Below, one piece after another: positions 48,190 through 59,700 of a DNA stretch of 64,000 bases. The translations under genes were made by a program, and so were the position numbers. Every line of letters begins with the position of its first letter. The stretch's first letter is position 1. This DNA is from Incurvaria masculella (taxonomy: Eukaryota; Arthropoda; Insecta; Lepidoptera; Incurvariidae). The stretch is taken from positions 14,750,077-14,814,076 of the forward strand of contig OX335646.2 of assembly GCA_946894095.1 (NCBI GenBank). Reading direction: 5' to 3'. The notes beneath the pieces are model-generated. The model was given only the letters and a program-made list of their open reading frames with translations, made no database searches and had not been told where the DNA came from.

Positions 48190-48870
48190 ACTGGATTAGG
48201 CTATCGACTACGGAGAGGCTGACGTGTATGATTTAAACAAGGAAGTTGAATCCTATCTGCTTAGCGCACCTTCTGCATTTGGTGACGAGTTCGGTCCCTA
48301 CAAGTGTACCGTCGTTCATGCTAAGAGAGATTTGAAAAGCCCGCACGACCGTATTGTAGGACTCCTTCCAGTGGCTCACTGCTACACCCATTCTTCAAGC
48401 GTAAGCGCCCGTCCAATGTTAAACCGGCTCAACAACCGACTGCCAGATTGACAGCACCCCTCTACTAGTAATTTATATGTACCCATTGCATAGATACAAA
48501 CACTACACTTATCATCACGTGTAAGCATTCTGTCCGAGTCCTCACCTTCAAATATCTCGGTATTTACAATTCGTTATGGGGAGTCGAAACCAACCGTAAA
48601 ATCAAAGTTTTGTTCTTGCACCGAAGCTCAAGCGGTACTTTAGTGGAACAAACAAACTTAGAACTTTCAATGTTTGGGTAGGACCCGTGATCGGATACAC
48701 CTTTGGGATAGTGCGATGATATAAGATCGAGCTGTAGGCACAGAATAACTAATAGTCTGTAGGCCCTGGATCGCTATTGTACTACTATGGCCATTTTCCG
48801 AATGCACCCGCGATCGTCTGAAACGTGACGTGAATAGGTTTCTGTCCTAGTGGGTGTCGCCATGTTTGAC
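48190..48870 (+). pseudogene. Decayed LINE reverse transcriptase fragment
   Basis: Plus-strand pieces in several frames: VYDLNKEVESYLLSAPSAFG to SPHDRIVGLLPVAH, then TFKYLGIYNSLWG and, after a break, KLKRYFSGTNKLRTFNVWV and VIGYTFGI. TFKYLGIY is a common RT-thumb motif of LINEs. Stops and shifts throughout. Confidence 0.5.
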
Positions 48871-48938
48871 TTCCATGTTTTAGTATTCGTAGAAGGCGTT
48901 GACCGTCGACTTGCAATTTAGCAATAGTCCTCCCTTAA

Positions 48939-49480
48939 GGTCGCCCAACCCGGCGGCCTCAACTCATTTGCGGGCACGGTACAAAACCGTGCTGTTGCGC
49001 TCTGGGACCTTCTCTGTTTCTAAGAATAAGACAGGCTCCGTGATGAGGAAGATGCAACCTGTCCACAGAAAAGACAATGTGTATAGTGTATGATTTGGTA
49101 AGATTTACGAAAATTTTAATTTTAAAACGACTTATAGCTAAAAGTAAACCACGACCACTGTAGTCAAAAATCTAACAAAAACCAAATAGATTATAAATCT
49201 TGATTAAATAAGCTATGTCTGATGACTAATCTTTTTAAGATGTTCTTACTTTATCATTGCGTAATCCACCTCCAAAGTTATTGTATAAAACGCGCGAAAA
49301 ATCCGAACTTTCGGACGTCATAACTTGGAAATCAAACACAATTTTACAATGCCAATTGTCATCAGACATCTACTTCAATCAAATAAAGCTTATTTGAGCA
49401 AAATTTTGGATCTCTGACAAGAAATATAGGCGTGATCTTCTTTCCCCTTTTGTATGGGGAGATGAGCGGGTTGGGCCACC
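48939..49480. mobile_element. 542-bp MITE flanked by TTAA (copy 2)
   Basis: Inverted relative to 29314-29855; both share ACCAAATAGATTATAAATCT and CCTTTTGTATGGGGAGAT-type segments. TTAA at 48935-48938 and 49481-49484. Internal fragments of the family also lie at 5985-6165 and 13001-13181. Confidence 0.65.
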
Positions 49481-49989
49481 TTAATGACTTTATTTAATGA
49501 CCAGTGCCGCTTCCATTGGTTGCTTATACGTCCGTCTATTTATTTTGATAGTCTTTTCTCATATACTCCTCCGCGTATATTTCCGTGAAATTATCTTTGG
49601 AATTTGTCACAAGGTTTGTTTAATCTATATTTATCGCAAGCCCGTGAATGGTACTTTTTGGGGCTTAATGGGGCTCTGTTACCGTTTTTGCCATTGGCAC
49701 CACACATGTTTTTCTTTTTTATGTCCCTAGTGCTTTCCAATTTAGTTTGCGAAAAACATATTCCAGGATAGCAGAGAAAATATTTGGATCTCCATGTTAA
49801 ACAGAAACTTCCTCACCATCCAATATGACAGTAGCGGTTCTAGATTCATATATATTTTTGGTAATTTGTATGTATCATATCGCAATCGACATGGCAATAC
49901 CACACCTACTGTCATGATCTTGGCCTAATCCGCTAGATATCATGGCAGGATATTGTTTATTTTACAAGGCTAGGTTAAAACCCTTAAAA

Positions 49990-50215
49990 AACGAATCATA
50001 TTTATTGCATCTTCTATAATTTTTCATTCAATGCGATCGTACAACCCGGGGCGGAATTATTACTTCCACGTAGTGAAAAAGTTGACCCACAGTTTTATGA
50101 GGGATCAAAAAAAATGGCCGGCCTAAATAGTCACGCCTCCAAGACCCGGCCGTGCTCACAGTTGGTTAACCTCAATTGTAAGACACCAAGGCGTTGCGCC
50201 ACTAGGTTTAACTTT
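49990..50215 (-). repeat. Degenerate SINE copy
   Basis: CATTCAATGCGATCGTACAA, CCACGTAGTGAAAAAG and GTCACGCCTCCAAGACCCGG fit the reversed SINE body and 5S-like head. Confidence 0.5.
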
Positions 50216-50735
50216 AAACGCCCAGGCTAAACCGTTGGTCCTAGGAAGTTCAAATTTAGCATGGATATTCCCTGTTTCATGTCTATAAGCACGAACTAAG
50301 AAAGAATATTTTGTGGTCCGATTTACTTGAAATTGAGTTTTAACGCTCCTAAAATTCTACTTTTAACTGATGAAAAGAGGTGGCAAATTTTAATTTGTTT
50401 TTGTCAGATTAATTTGAAAGATACTCTTAATGCTCTTTGCAAAAACCTGTTTCAGAATTTTCTAAAATTCAACTGCTTAAGGGGTGAAAAGGGGCGGCAA
50501 AGTTTATATGGAAAAAAAAACGACAAAAGTCTCAAATTCAGCCTTTGCAGACGTGAGAAACAGTAAGAACGGTTGTAAGGAACGTACGTTATTTGCGAGT
50601 AAAAATCTTGCACCTAGCTGTATGGGTCCTGTTAGCATCTAAAGGCAAAACCTCTAATGTAGTATATTTATTTATTTGGAAAACTAACAGCTTAAAATTA
50701 ATACAAATCAGGTTTTAAAAAATCTTTCGTTTTTT

Positions 50736-51020
50736 AGGGTTCCGTATCCAAAGGGTGAAAACGGAACCCTATTACTAAGCCTCCGCTGTCCGTCCGTCCG
50801 TCCGTCCGTCCGTCTGTCACAGGGCTGTATCTCATCAACCGAAATAGGTAGGCAGCTGAAATTTTCACAGAGTATGTATTTATTTTGCCGCTATGACAGC
50901 AAATAGGTAATATAAAAATTAAAGGGGAGTCCCATACAAAAACGTTACTGTTTTGTGTTAAATCTTGTACGATGGCACGGAACCCTTCGTGTGCGAGTAC
51001 GACTCGCACTTGGCCGGTTG
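50736..51020. repeat. GGTTCCGT-family repeat
   Basis: AGGGTTCCGTATCCAAAGGG to GACTCGCACTTGGCCGG, with a (GTCC)n tract at 50788-50812. Confidence 0.6.
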
Positions 51021-51085
51021 TTATTGTTTAGTTTTTAAAACTAAACTCAACATAAAAATCCGAAATAGTGCAGAGTATTTTTAAG

Positions 51086-51200
51086 GGTGTGTAAGGGTGT
51101 GTGTGAGAGGGAAGGTATGTATCTGTGTGTGAGGGTGTATCAGGGAGGGAGGGTGTGTGCGTGTGTAGTGTGAAGATGTGTAAGTTTTTGTGTGTTTGAA
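51086..51200. repeat. (TG)n/(GTGA)-rich simple sequence
   Basis: GGGTGTGTAAGGGTGTGTGT and following purine/TG-rich sequence. No gene. Confidence 0.6.
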
Positions 51201-51451
51201 AGTACCTGACAATATTCTCAAATTAAATCATGAAAGATAAATAATAAGTAATTGTTTTATAATAAGTGAGTACCTACTTGATAGTAACCGTGATTAAAAG
51301 AAAAAAAAAACAACAATAAATAAGTAACTAATTTAAATTATTTCACTGTATTACATAATTAAACTAAATTAAGGTTTGAACAAAAACAACATAATCCCTA
51401 AACAAAATTAAACTAACAACTTACTAAAATAAATTAACAACTAATACTATC

Positions 51452-53112
51452 CTAAACTAAATAGAAAATTTCCTCCATGCCCGCCGAGCTGCCCATAGTA
51501 CCTAAAATGCTCTGTGCGTTTCCCCTCTGAATTTCCATGCTAATTCGCCGTATGAAAAATGTCTTAGCGCGATGGTCACCGGATTTCTCAATAAGCAGTT
51601 TTCCAATGCAGTCTGAAAAACTTTTCGCATCCGATGACCATGCGCCAAGCGTTTCCACAGCGAACGCAAGGAAATCAAAGTGGTCACGCACAGACGCATA
51701 TTTCTTAATTTTATTTGCTGCGGCAGTATTAGCGCGGCCCCGGCTGACTTGGAGGATGCTAAAACGTGGCTAGGAGCCAACGTGTCAACACACGTGGCGT
51801 CCCAAACCAGTGCTTTGCCTCGACACCACGGTACTAGAGTTAGCCCATCTGGTCTTTTTCCGTCGGAGCGGCTAATTCCTGGTGGCTCCAGGAGGCTCGG
51901 AATATTCACTGTGGCCAAGGATCTTTTAATAATATTATTAATACCACAGTGACGGGGTATTCGACCAGAGCTCCTTTGACACGATAGTCCGTGGTGTCCG
52001 AAAGCATCGACACTAGTGCCGCAAACGCAGACGTGTGGTTGACATAGTTTGACGCCTATACGTAGGCCTATCGTTATTCTCAGACTGGTTTTGTCTAGGA
52101 GAGTTCCTAAATTTGGAGACGGAAACGATTTGAGCCATGCTCCAGATTCCGTTTCTGAAGAACCGAGTATGCGAGCCCGGTCAATTTCTGAACTTTCTTC
52201 TAAAAATGTTTTGTGACAAATTTTGGTAATCGGGTTATCCCATCCGAATTGAGTTTTTACCCTCGCTGGCAATTCCACTCCTGGACACACACCTTTCCAT
52301 CTCTCGATTGCTTCATTCAAACCGTCAACCTCACAATCACCAAGTGATGGAAATAGAATTTTACCTATGAGGTCCATACTGTTATGAGCTGAAGCAAGGA
52401 ATGCAGGAAGTGCGACATCAGAAGGTCGTCTAATACCAATTCCGCCAAAATCGATAGGAAAACATGCTTGTTTCCAAGAGCTTGATTCTAAATTTAAATT
52501 CAATATTTTTTCTAAAGTTTTCTTCAATTCCACATCAAGTAAATACAGTAAAGAATCATTTTTCCAAATAGGGCAGCATCTTAAAAAGTAGGTAAGACGC
52601 GGTATACCAAAACAAAATCTAATCAAAAGTAATGCAACATGTGGCTGTAAATTCGTCAAGCGATTCGATACAAAGTTAAAGAAGTGGTTCTTGTTTTCAA
52701 CTAGAAGTTTTACAGAATTATCTACCAAAGGAGCACCTAACAAGAATAGGTTTTCATCTTTCAAAATTTGTATACCCGGGCTTAGAATGTTAAGGTTATC
52801 CAAAATATATTTTCTCCTTTCTTCAGATACTGATTCAAAAAAATATACTTCACATTTCTCCGTATTTAAAGTTAACCCGATAGATTGAAATTCCCTAATC
52901 AGAACTTGCAAATCACCAAGAACTTTGTTTGCATCACCACCAAGAATACCATCATCAAGGTACCAAACATTTAAATCTGACATCATTTTTGTTATGATAC
53001 TGTGAATACATAAACTAAATATTGCTGGACCTAGCGGGTCCCTTGCTGACACCCAACGGATGAAATTAAAGTTTGATTTTTGTAAAATAAAAGTGATGGA
53101 TACGCATAACAT
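51452..53112 (-). pseudogene. Retrotransposon C-terminal half: RT palm/thumb and endonuclease
   Basis: From 53112 down it carries DPLGPAIFSLCIHSI, VWYLDDGILGGDANKVL, GLTLNTEKCEVYF, the thumb region, then CVCGTSVDAFGHHGLSC and GKRPDGLTLVPW. A second frameshift near 51710-51740 separates the last part ([19 protein letters not shown]..., 51452-51691). A related copy of this tail sits at 6580-6991 and 13596-14007. Confidence 0.75.
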
Positions 53113-54496
53113 TGCCAGATATATGGGTATAAGGTTGGAATGTTGTTTTGAACTGACGCGAGCATGATATCTCTCTCCACTGAATTAAAAGCGTTTCGTA
53201 CATCAATCTTAACCATTATTTCCGATGTTAAACATGTTTTGACATAAGTTCGTACGGAATGTACTGCTGCTTCAGCTCCACTTTTTGTGGCAAATCCGAG
53301 TTGCACAGGACGGAATGTATTGCCTAAGTGTTCTTGTAATTGACTGCATGCTACTTTTGAAGTCAATCTTCGTAAAGTGCAACCTATGGCAATAGGCCTA
53401 ATACCTCCATCCTTTTTTTTCAAGGCAAAAAGCGATGCTCCATAAATGAATGGTATAAAATCTTCTAGCACCTTACCAGATAACATAAAATTAACTAACT
53501 TAGTGAGAGACTTTAAAAAAATTCTTCTTGCGTCGTCTGATGTTGTGATCAAAAGATCTTTTAAGTGTTGCGGTGAAAGAGAATCAATTCCAGGTGACGA
53601 TCCAGTCGGAAACGACATGACTGCCTTGTAGACTATATTTTTCTTTACAATTAGAACCTCGTCCGAGTCTTTGGGAGGTTCCGGCATGTCTTGAGGTCTC
53701 GAACTAGATGGGTGCTTGGAACGTAGAGCAGTAATTGTATCATTATCGTGAACAGCAATCTCATCGGTGGAAGTAAGCAAACGGACGGCACCTCTTAAGT
53801 CCCCATCGTAAACCTTTGTTTCAACTCTTTTATTAATAGGAGTAGATGAAATGTAACCAGGTCTTCTAGTTTCCATATAACTTTCGGGATCATAGTGTGC
53901 TGTTATGTTGTTCTTAATTTTGGATGCTAATGTGCCCTTTGTCAATTGGTCGCTCACGTGAAGAACATTGTATGGAAACGTAAAAAGTTCCTCCCAAATT
54001 TGTTTTGAATTTTGCGAAACGCAGCTGTCAAAAATAGATGCAAGTTTTCTTGCTACAGCATCTCTCGCTGCGCGTGGAATCCGCTTGACCACTGGGAAAT
54101 TATTTTTTAAATGCTGTAAGTAATTCCTAAACGTAGTGGCCGGTGTGCTGGATGATGAGAGTGATGAGACATTCTGGGCGTTTTGTACAGATTCCGAAGC
54201 AGGTGGAGCGCGGTGGACTTTTGATGAATGGATTTTCAGTCCTCTTTTTGTATGGAATTCTTTATTACACTGGCTGCACTCGAACGTTATTTGGGTTGAT
54301 GACTGCGGCTGGAGCTGAAGTGATTCGACTATCCTTAATGGTGACGGCACCGAGAGGATATTTGGAGGAGTTGGTGCGAGCTGCGACAGCAAAGATGGCG
54401 GGGGCGGGGGCGGGATCGCCAGCGACGACGCCCCGCCCGCGCTCGCTGCATGGCTTGGTGACGCTATCTGTGGTTCTTGGGGTGCAGATTCACTTT
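53031..54496 (-). pseudogene. Retrotransposon N-terminal half: zinc finger and RT fingers/palm
   Basis: Open from just after an in-frame TAA at 54497-54499. Low-complexity Ala/Pro leader, C2H2 finger at about 54255-54320, then a linker and RT motifs up to VGCQQG at 53045, where loss of one G in a G-run shifts the frame and leads to TAG. The next reading frame continues with DPLGPAIFSLC. Confidence 0.75.
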
Positions 54497-54776
54497 AATG
54501 AACCTAAAATGAATATCAAAGGTAATCAAATCGAAAAATAACACTTTTTATAATATTTAGAAAATTTAAAACCAACCGTCACGTTTGACAGTTTTTACTT
54601 TATCTATTATTTCTTTTATATTTTCATGACCTTTGCTTTATAATGACTTCACTATATTTTGTTTAAATACCATTTTCGAGTCATTGTATAAATTCACGTG
54701 ACGAAATTTTAAATTGAAAGTGTTTGTGATACGATACATAACTGAGTTACTTACGTATTTTGTGCGGGTGAGAGGG

Positions 54777-54854
54777 AGTACTTTGTGACGTCACTGTGAC
54801 ACATTTTGTATGGACGAAATCTCAAAGTGATGCAAATTGACGTCACAAAGTACT
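54777..54854. repeat. Short hairpin repeat with TGACGTCA arms
   Basis: Perfect 17-bp arms AGTACTTTGTGACGTCA (54777-54793) and its reverse complement (54838-54854) around a 44-bp core. Confidence 0.65.
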
Positions 54855-55089
54855 ACTTTTCGTTAGTCTTAGTTTCTGTTACAACTATTTATCTCAGCCT
54901 AATCGTGAGGGGCAATCCACACGCGAGTTCACAATGTAGTATAGTAACAGCATATCGTACAAAATAGGCCTGTTTTCAAGGGACATCAAGTTATGATGGA
55001 CATAAAGAGGTAATTTAAATATAAGCTATATAGTCTTAGCCAAAGATATTTTAAGTAGAGGAGATATGGTAAGGAGGCGTGGTCTTGTC

Positions 55090-55123
55090 GCCGCGATATG
55101 CGGAACGGCCCGCATATCGTCGC
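55090..55123. repeat. Small GC-rich hairpin
   Basis: CGCGATATGCGG and CCCGCATATCGTCGCG with a short loop; in a CpG-rich patch at 55070-55170 with no gene recognised. Confidence 0.5.
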
Positions 55124-55794
55124 GCGCCTTTTGCCCGTCGCCTCAGTCGTTCCGTAGCAACTTCCCGCAAGGTGTGCTCCCCATTTTTTTCTAAATGTCC
55201 CATTGCTACTTAATAATGAGTAAACATGAAACCCTAAATAAAAACTACAAGGACCCTGGCATCAACTTTCACCGATAAGGGTTGAATAAATGACCAGCAT
55301 GTATGTTAAAAACATTGTTCTTTAATATCTTGCCATACGGAACGAGCGGAGCGTAATGGCGTCCCCAGTGATGTTCACTGCGACATGATTGTCGATGTTT
55401 CTTGTCGGAATTTCTATTTAAAGAAACAGAGAAAGCTTTGCAGAGAAGTTATTTTTGAGGTCAGAAAATATGTCATGAAATGCAAATATACGTTTGTAAA
55501 TAATAAAAGTAACGACCAAAAGGCACTGTTTTGTCAAGATGGCAAAGTGTCTCAATGTTTTATACAAAGTATACAACATTACAAGAAATTATTTTAAGGG
55601 TGACGCTGAATGTCAAAACAAAAAAACCTCAGTTTTTATAATGAAACATACAGTGAGGTATGTTTAAAAAAAAACCTGATATACTTAGGTGTCTGAAAGG
55701 CTGTATGATTTCATGAGAATCGAAAAAACATAGATTATGTATTATGGAGATTGAAGTTTCTTTGAGAATGCTCCAAGGTTGTAACCCAAATTGT

Positions 55795-55930
55795 AACAAC
55801 CCATGTAAAGTCTATATGTAGCCGACCTCAATAAAGCGTAGGTCCTGACATGGTATCTAATTCATTCCCAAATGTGGTTCGTGTTGGACTTACATCGTGA
55901 CGGAAGGTGTGGTAAACTATACAGTCCGTC
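55795..55930 (+). repeat. SINE fragment
   Basis: AACAACCCATGTAAAGTC, AGGTCCTGACATGGTATCTA and ATTCCCAAATGTGG match the central and 3' SINE body. Confidence 0.5.
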
Positions 55931-56717
55931 TGATTCTGTCATTTATGCTTGTTTGTAACAGAAATAAAAGTTAAAACTTTTTGTACCAATATTTCGATAT
56001 TTTGTTAAATCTAGTAAGTATTACAACACTATTGCCGCGCGCCTAGGCCTCAGCGGGTGTAGAGGGGTGGTGACGGGTTGCGGTGGGCGAGTGCATCCGC
56101 GTGCTGTGATTGGTCGGTTAAAGGTCAATCTCCCGGAATGTTTGGAATGCGATATTATTGGAGACAACGGTTTCGCTCGATAATTCGTTCGATCACACAT
56201 CTCGTCATCTTAATATATCTATGGTCTTAACCCTTAGATACGTCGTGGCTTTGTAAATTCATTTTAAATCAAAATGTTGTAAATTAACCTAAAAATCGGT
56301 GCAGTTGTCGAAAATGGAATCAATTTTGAAATATGAGATGGCTAAATGTATATATATACATTATGGGGAAGAATGAGGGAATACAAACAAAGGGAAACAA
56401 TATTCATTTCCGATTTCATTCAACGGAGCGAAGCCGCGGCAAAAGCTAGTTGTTAAAAATAAATGTTGTGGTGGAAAAGGTATTCCGATTTTAGTCCTTG
56501 TTAATGCTCATAGAAGGGAATTGAAATAAATAAACTAATATTAGAATAACATTTTATTTTGTCGAAATAAATATTTATTTACTTATTTCTCTAAAACTTG
56601 TAGTGCAAATTATGTTAAGTCGTATTGCTGACAATATGCAATGCAATTAGTGAGCGAATAAAAAGGATTCTGTGTAAAGTTAATGTATTTTTTTTATTCT
56701 TCTTCTGTCGCTGATGC

Positions 56718-56774
56718 TTAATCCTCTGTCACAGTCTGAAGTAGGGTGAAGTATGAGAAGCTACCTTGCAGAAG
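56718..56774 (-). CDS. OR gene B exon 6 (C-terminus)
   Basis: 57 nt after acceptor TAATTTTCCAG. Encodes LLQGSFSYFTLLQTVTED and TAA. The minus strand has AATAAA at 56693-56698, 20 nt after the stop. Intron 5 (56775-59519) is large and repeat-filled. Confidence 0.88.
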   Translation of the reverse strand, partial: LLQGSFSYFTLLQTVTED

Positions 56775-59700
56775 CTGGAAAATTAAGAAAAAAAAAACAC
56801 CAAAAATAACTATTAAGGACATCATCATCATCTAAAAGTTGGATTTCCATTCCACAAAAATTGAAAACAAAAAAATTTGTGTAATAAAAATACGACGAAT
56901 ATGCAAGAAGAAGGATAATTTAAAAAGATCCTCAGATTTTTTAAACGAACATAAAACATAAAAAATCACCGATTTTATGCAATTACTTGAATAAATAATA
57001 AAATGAGTCAACTAATTATTATAGAAAGGTATCAAATCTTATTCTTTCTATCCAAGTCTCGAATCAGTCTACATACATGTCATCTCATATTTTTAACCCA
57101 GCTATTTCCGAATAAACATATTTATTTATATTTATTCTGCTTTATAATTTACTAGCTGCGGTACCCGGCTCCGCTCGGGTTAGTGTCGGCTAAATTATCT
57201 CATGGATAAAAAGTAGCCCACATGACTGGTCCAAAATAGGGTCAAACTGGTCCAGGACAATGTATCCATGTACCAAATTTAATCAAGATCGTTCGAGCCG
57301 AAATAGCATGATGTAATGAGAAACATCCAATAATTCCCATTTAGAGCTTCGTTGACGTTTGGTGGCTATTTAAAAAAAAAACATTTGCCGCCAGAACCTT
57401 TCTGCACTTTCACTGCTACATTGCCTACCTAGTAAGAAACGTGTAACGTAGGTAAGTTCACCACAGCCAGCCTCAACATCGAAAACAGTAACCCATCTCG
57501 AACCTGACTGCTCCCAGAGATGCTATACATTGACAAAATACCCACACCCTTCTGGTAATGAAGCGTTATATTATGTAGCCTATAAGTTTTTAGTAGAATC
57601 AGGCTAGACGTAGATACAATCCACGTCTAAATCGAGTAATTGGTTCTCAAGGATTTTATTCTATTGGTCGCACCTCCGGCGATTTAGCGTGATACCAAGT
57701 AGTGCTAAAGTTGCGGGAAATACCAAGCCGTACTTCGGTACAGTTAGTAAAAGTAAGCGCTGCCGCCGCGCCGCATGCACCCATTCCCAGCCGACACTTA
57801 AAAATAAATACCATCCGATCCTTTGCCGAACCGGCCGGCATGGTTTTCGTATCCCCCGTGAAAGTTCGAAATGCCGCGCTTGGCTTAGTACCTACTAATC
57901 TACCAAACAAAAATTAAGAAACCATTCAACTGAAACCGTAATATCCTAACAATACGCGTTTAAACAATCAACCTAAAAAGCCCAAACAAATGCGTGTAGC
58001 AAGGAACGGCTGTCGCTAAGTTAGCATACCGCGCGGGTTGGTAAAAAGAATACAAAGAATTTACGTAAAAAATCTCATACTAATCCGTGTACCACACGAC
58101 CACGGAGCGCCACTTGACTGAGGCGGCGCGGGAACCGCGGCCGGCGAGATGTTCGTCGCCAGCGTTTAGTTATTCTGTGCCAGCGTCGCCGATCGCTCCC
58201 CGATTCCCCGAATCACGGGAAATTTGAGGTATTGCGGGGAAAATGGTGGGGAATGCAAGCGTTGGGAAATTTGCGGGGAATTGGCCAATTCGTGGGGAAT
58301 TTAGTTTTTTTGCCTTTATATTTACCATTTTTTCTTTGCTCATTCGAAAAATATATCGAACATTAAAGCAATCGGGGCAACTTTGGATTCAACTTAGATT
58401 TGGAGTTGTTCGGACGGCCGTCGACTGCACGACCTTTTTTTTGGTCATTCAAAATTTTCGATGAAAATTTGGTTCCTATTCCGGATTTTTACGGAATTCC
58501 GGGAATCCTAAGAACGTTTTCGGGGAATTGGAGGAGTGGTTATCGGCAAAGCTGGTCACCGTTTCGCGCGCTCGCGCTTCGGCTCGATTCGGCAATACTC
58601 GGCCCTCGTCGGATGGCCACCGCCGTCACGGCCCTCGCCGCGCTATGATTTCGATTTCGCTCCGCGCCCTCTGACTATTTTACTTTTTGTTCGGCTCCTA
58701 AGGGTCGTTACGTGATGTTCAATAGCTTAAAGCCTTCCTTAAGAATTAGGCTATCGAATTTAATAATATTTTTTCAAACCTGACTGGTAGTTCCAGAGAT
58801 TAGGGCGTTCAAACAAAAAAACAAACAAACTCTTCAGCTTTATTATATTAGTATAGATAGTATAGATATAGATATAAATATATAAATATATATAGTATAG
58901 ATTCATTAGAAATAGGTGGAGCCAATATGACACGTTAAGATTTTGGGCATTTTTTTAAGCATGTGCGATGGACCTTACTTTTATTGCACTAATGAAAGGA
59001 ATACTTGGGAAAATATAATTTCCACTTCGACCATATCGTACCAACCAGCGATACAGAATTCTGGCTCCAAGGAGGATATTTTTTATGTAACCTGACATGG
59101 ATGGCTAATACCATACTACTACCGTTATGATATTATAGGAATGCACTCATATTACTACTCCACAAAATCGGAATGAAATCCGGAATGAAAGATCAATGGT
59201 ACTTCGAGAACCCGTTCAGAACAGGCAGTTCAGTTCAGGAATCGGTTCCAGAATGTCATTTAGAATTTTGAAACAGTAGAAAAAAGGTTTCTTACGAATT
59301 GATTCGATAGGTATGACCCATAGGTATGACCATTAAACCTTACCAAGAAGAATGTTTCTCTCTGGAGAATTTAGAAGTGCGAGCCGGTGACGACGTTCGG
59401 GTGCTGCGCCAGAATTAGCAGCAGCGCCACCGAGCGCACGGAGCGCACGCCGCAACGTTGCCACGGCAACGCGTACACTATCTCGGGCAGTCTTGATGGG
59501 GATGACCACTAAACCTTACCGAGAGGAATGTTTCTCTCTGGAGAGTGTAGAAGTGCGAGCCGGTGACAACGAGCGGTTGTTGCGCCTGTTGCAGCACTAG
59601 GGCGACCGAGCGAGCGTAGCGCACACTGCAACGTTGCCACGGCAACGCGTATATTATCTCGGGTAGTCGCGACGACTGTAGGCAACAAATACAGATGATA

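Larger units (their letters stand above)
51440..54500 (-). mobile_element. Non-LTR retrotransposon with restriction-like endonuclease (R2/NeSL-type), broken
   Basis: One long polyprotein on the minus strand, in at least three frames. N-terminal Pro-rich part, then a C2H2 finger (CSQCNKEF..H..H), then reverse transcriptase (RPIAIGCTLRRL; VKIDVRNAFNSVERD; QQG/DPLGP; WYLDDG as catalytic box). The C-terminus has a CCHC-like cluster (CVCG..FGHHGLSC) and [19 protein letters not shown], read as a PD-(D/E)XK type endonuclease. This order (zinc finger, RT, CCHC, REL endonuclease) is that of early-branching non-LTR elements. The exact clade is uncertain, partly because the catalytic box reads YLDD and not FADD. 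No target site was recognised. An A/T-rich tail lies at about 51300-51440. Confidence 0.72.
54500..56700. other. Intergenic stretch between the retrotransposon and OR gene B
   Basis: Holds the TGACGTCA hairpin, a CpG patch with hairpin, a SINE fragment and a piece ending GAAGCCGCGGCAAAAGCTAG (3' tail of a LINE-type repeat, 56405-56450). No gene recognised. Confidence 0.5.

Noticed and set aside
58243..58648. 73- and 82-codon frames in OR gene B intron 5
   Set aside because: Low-complexity GGGGAA-rich and GC-rich DNA; no domain, no conserved motif.
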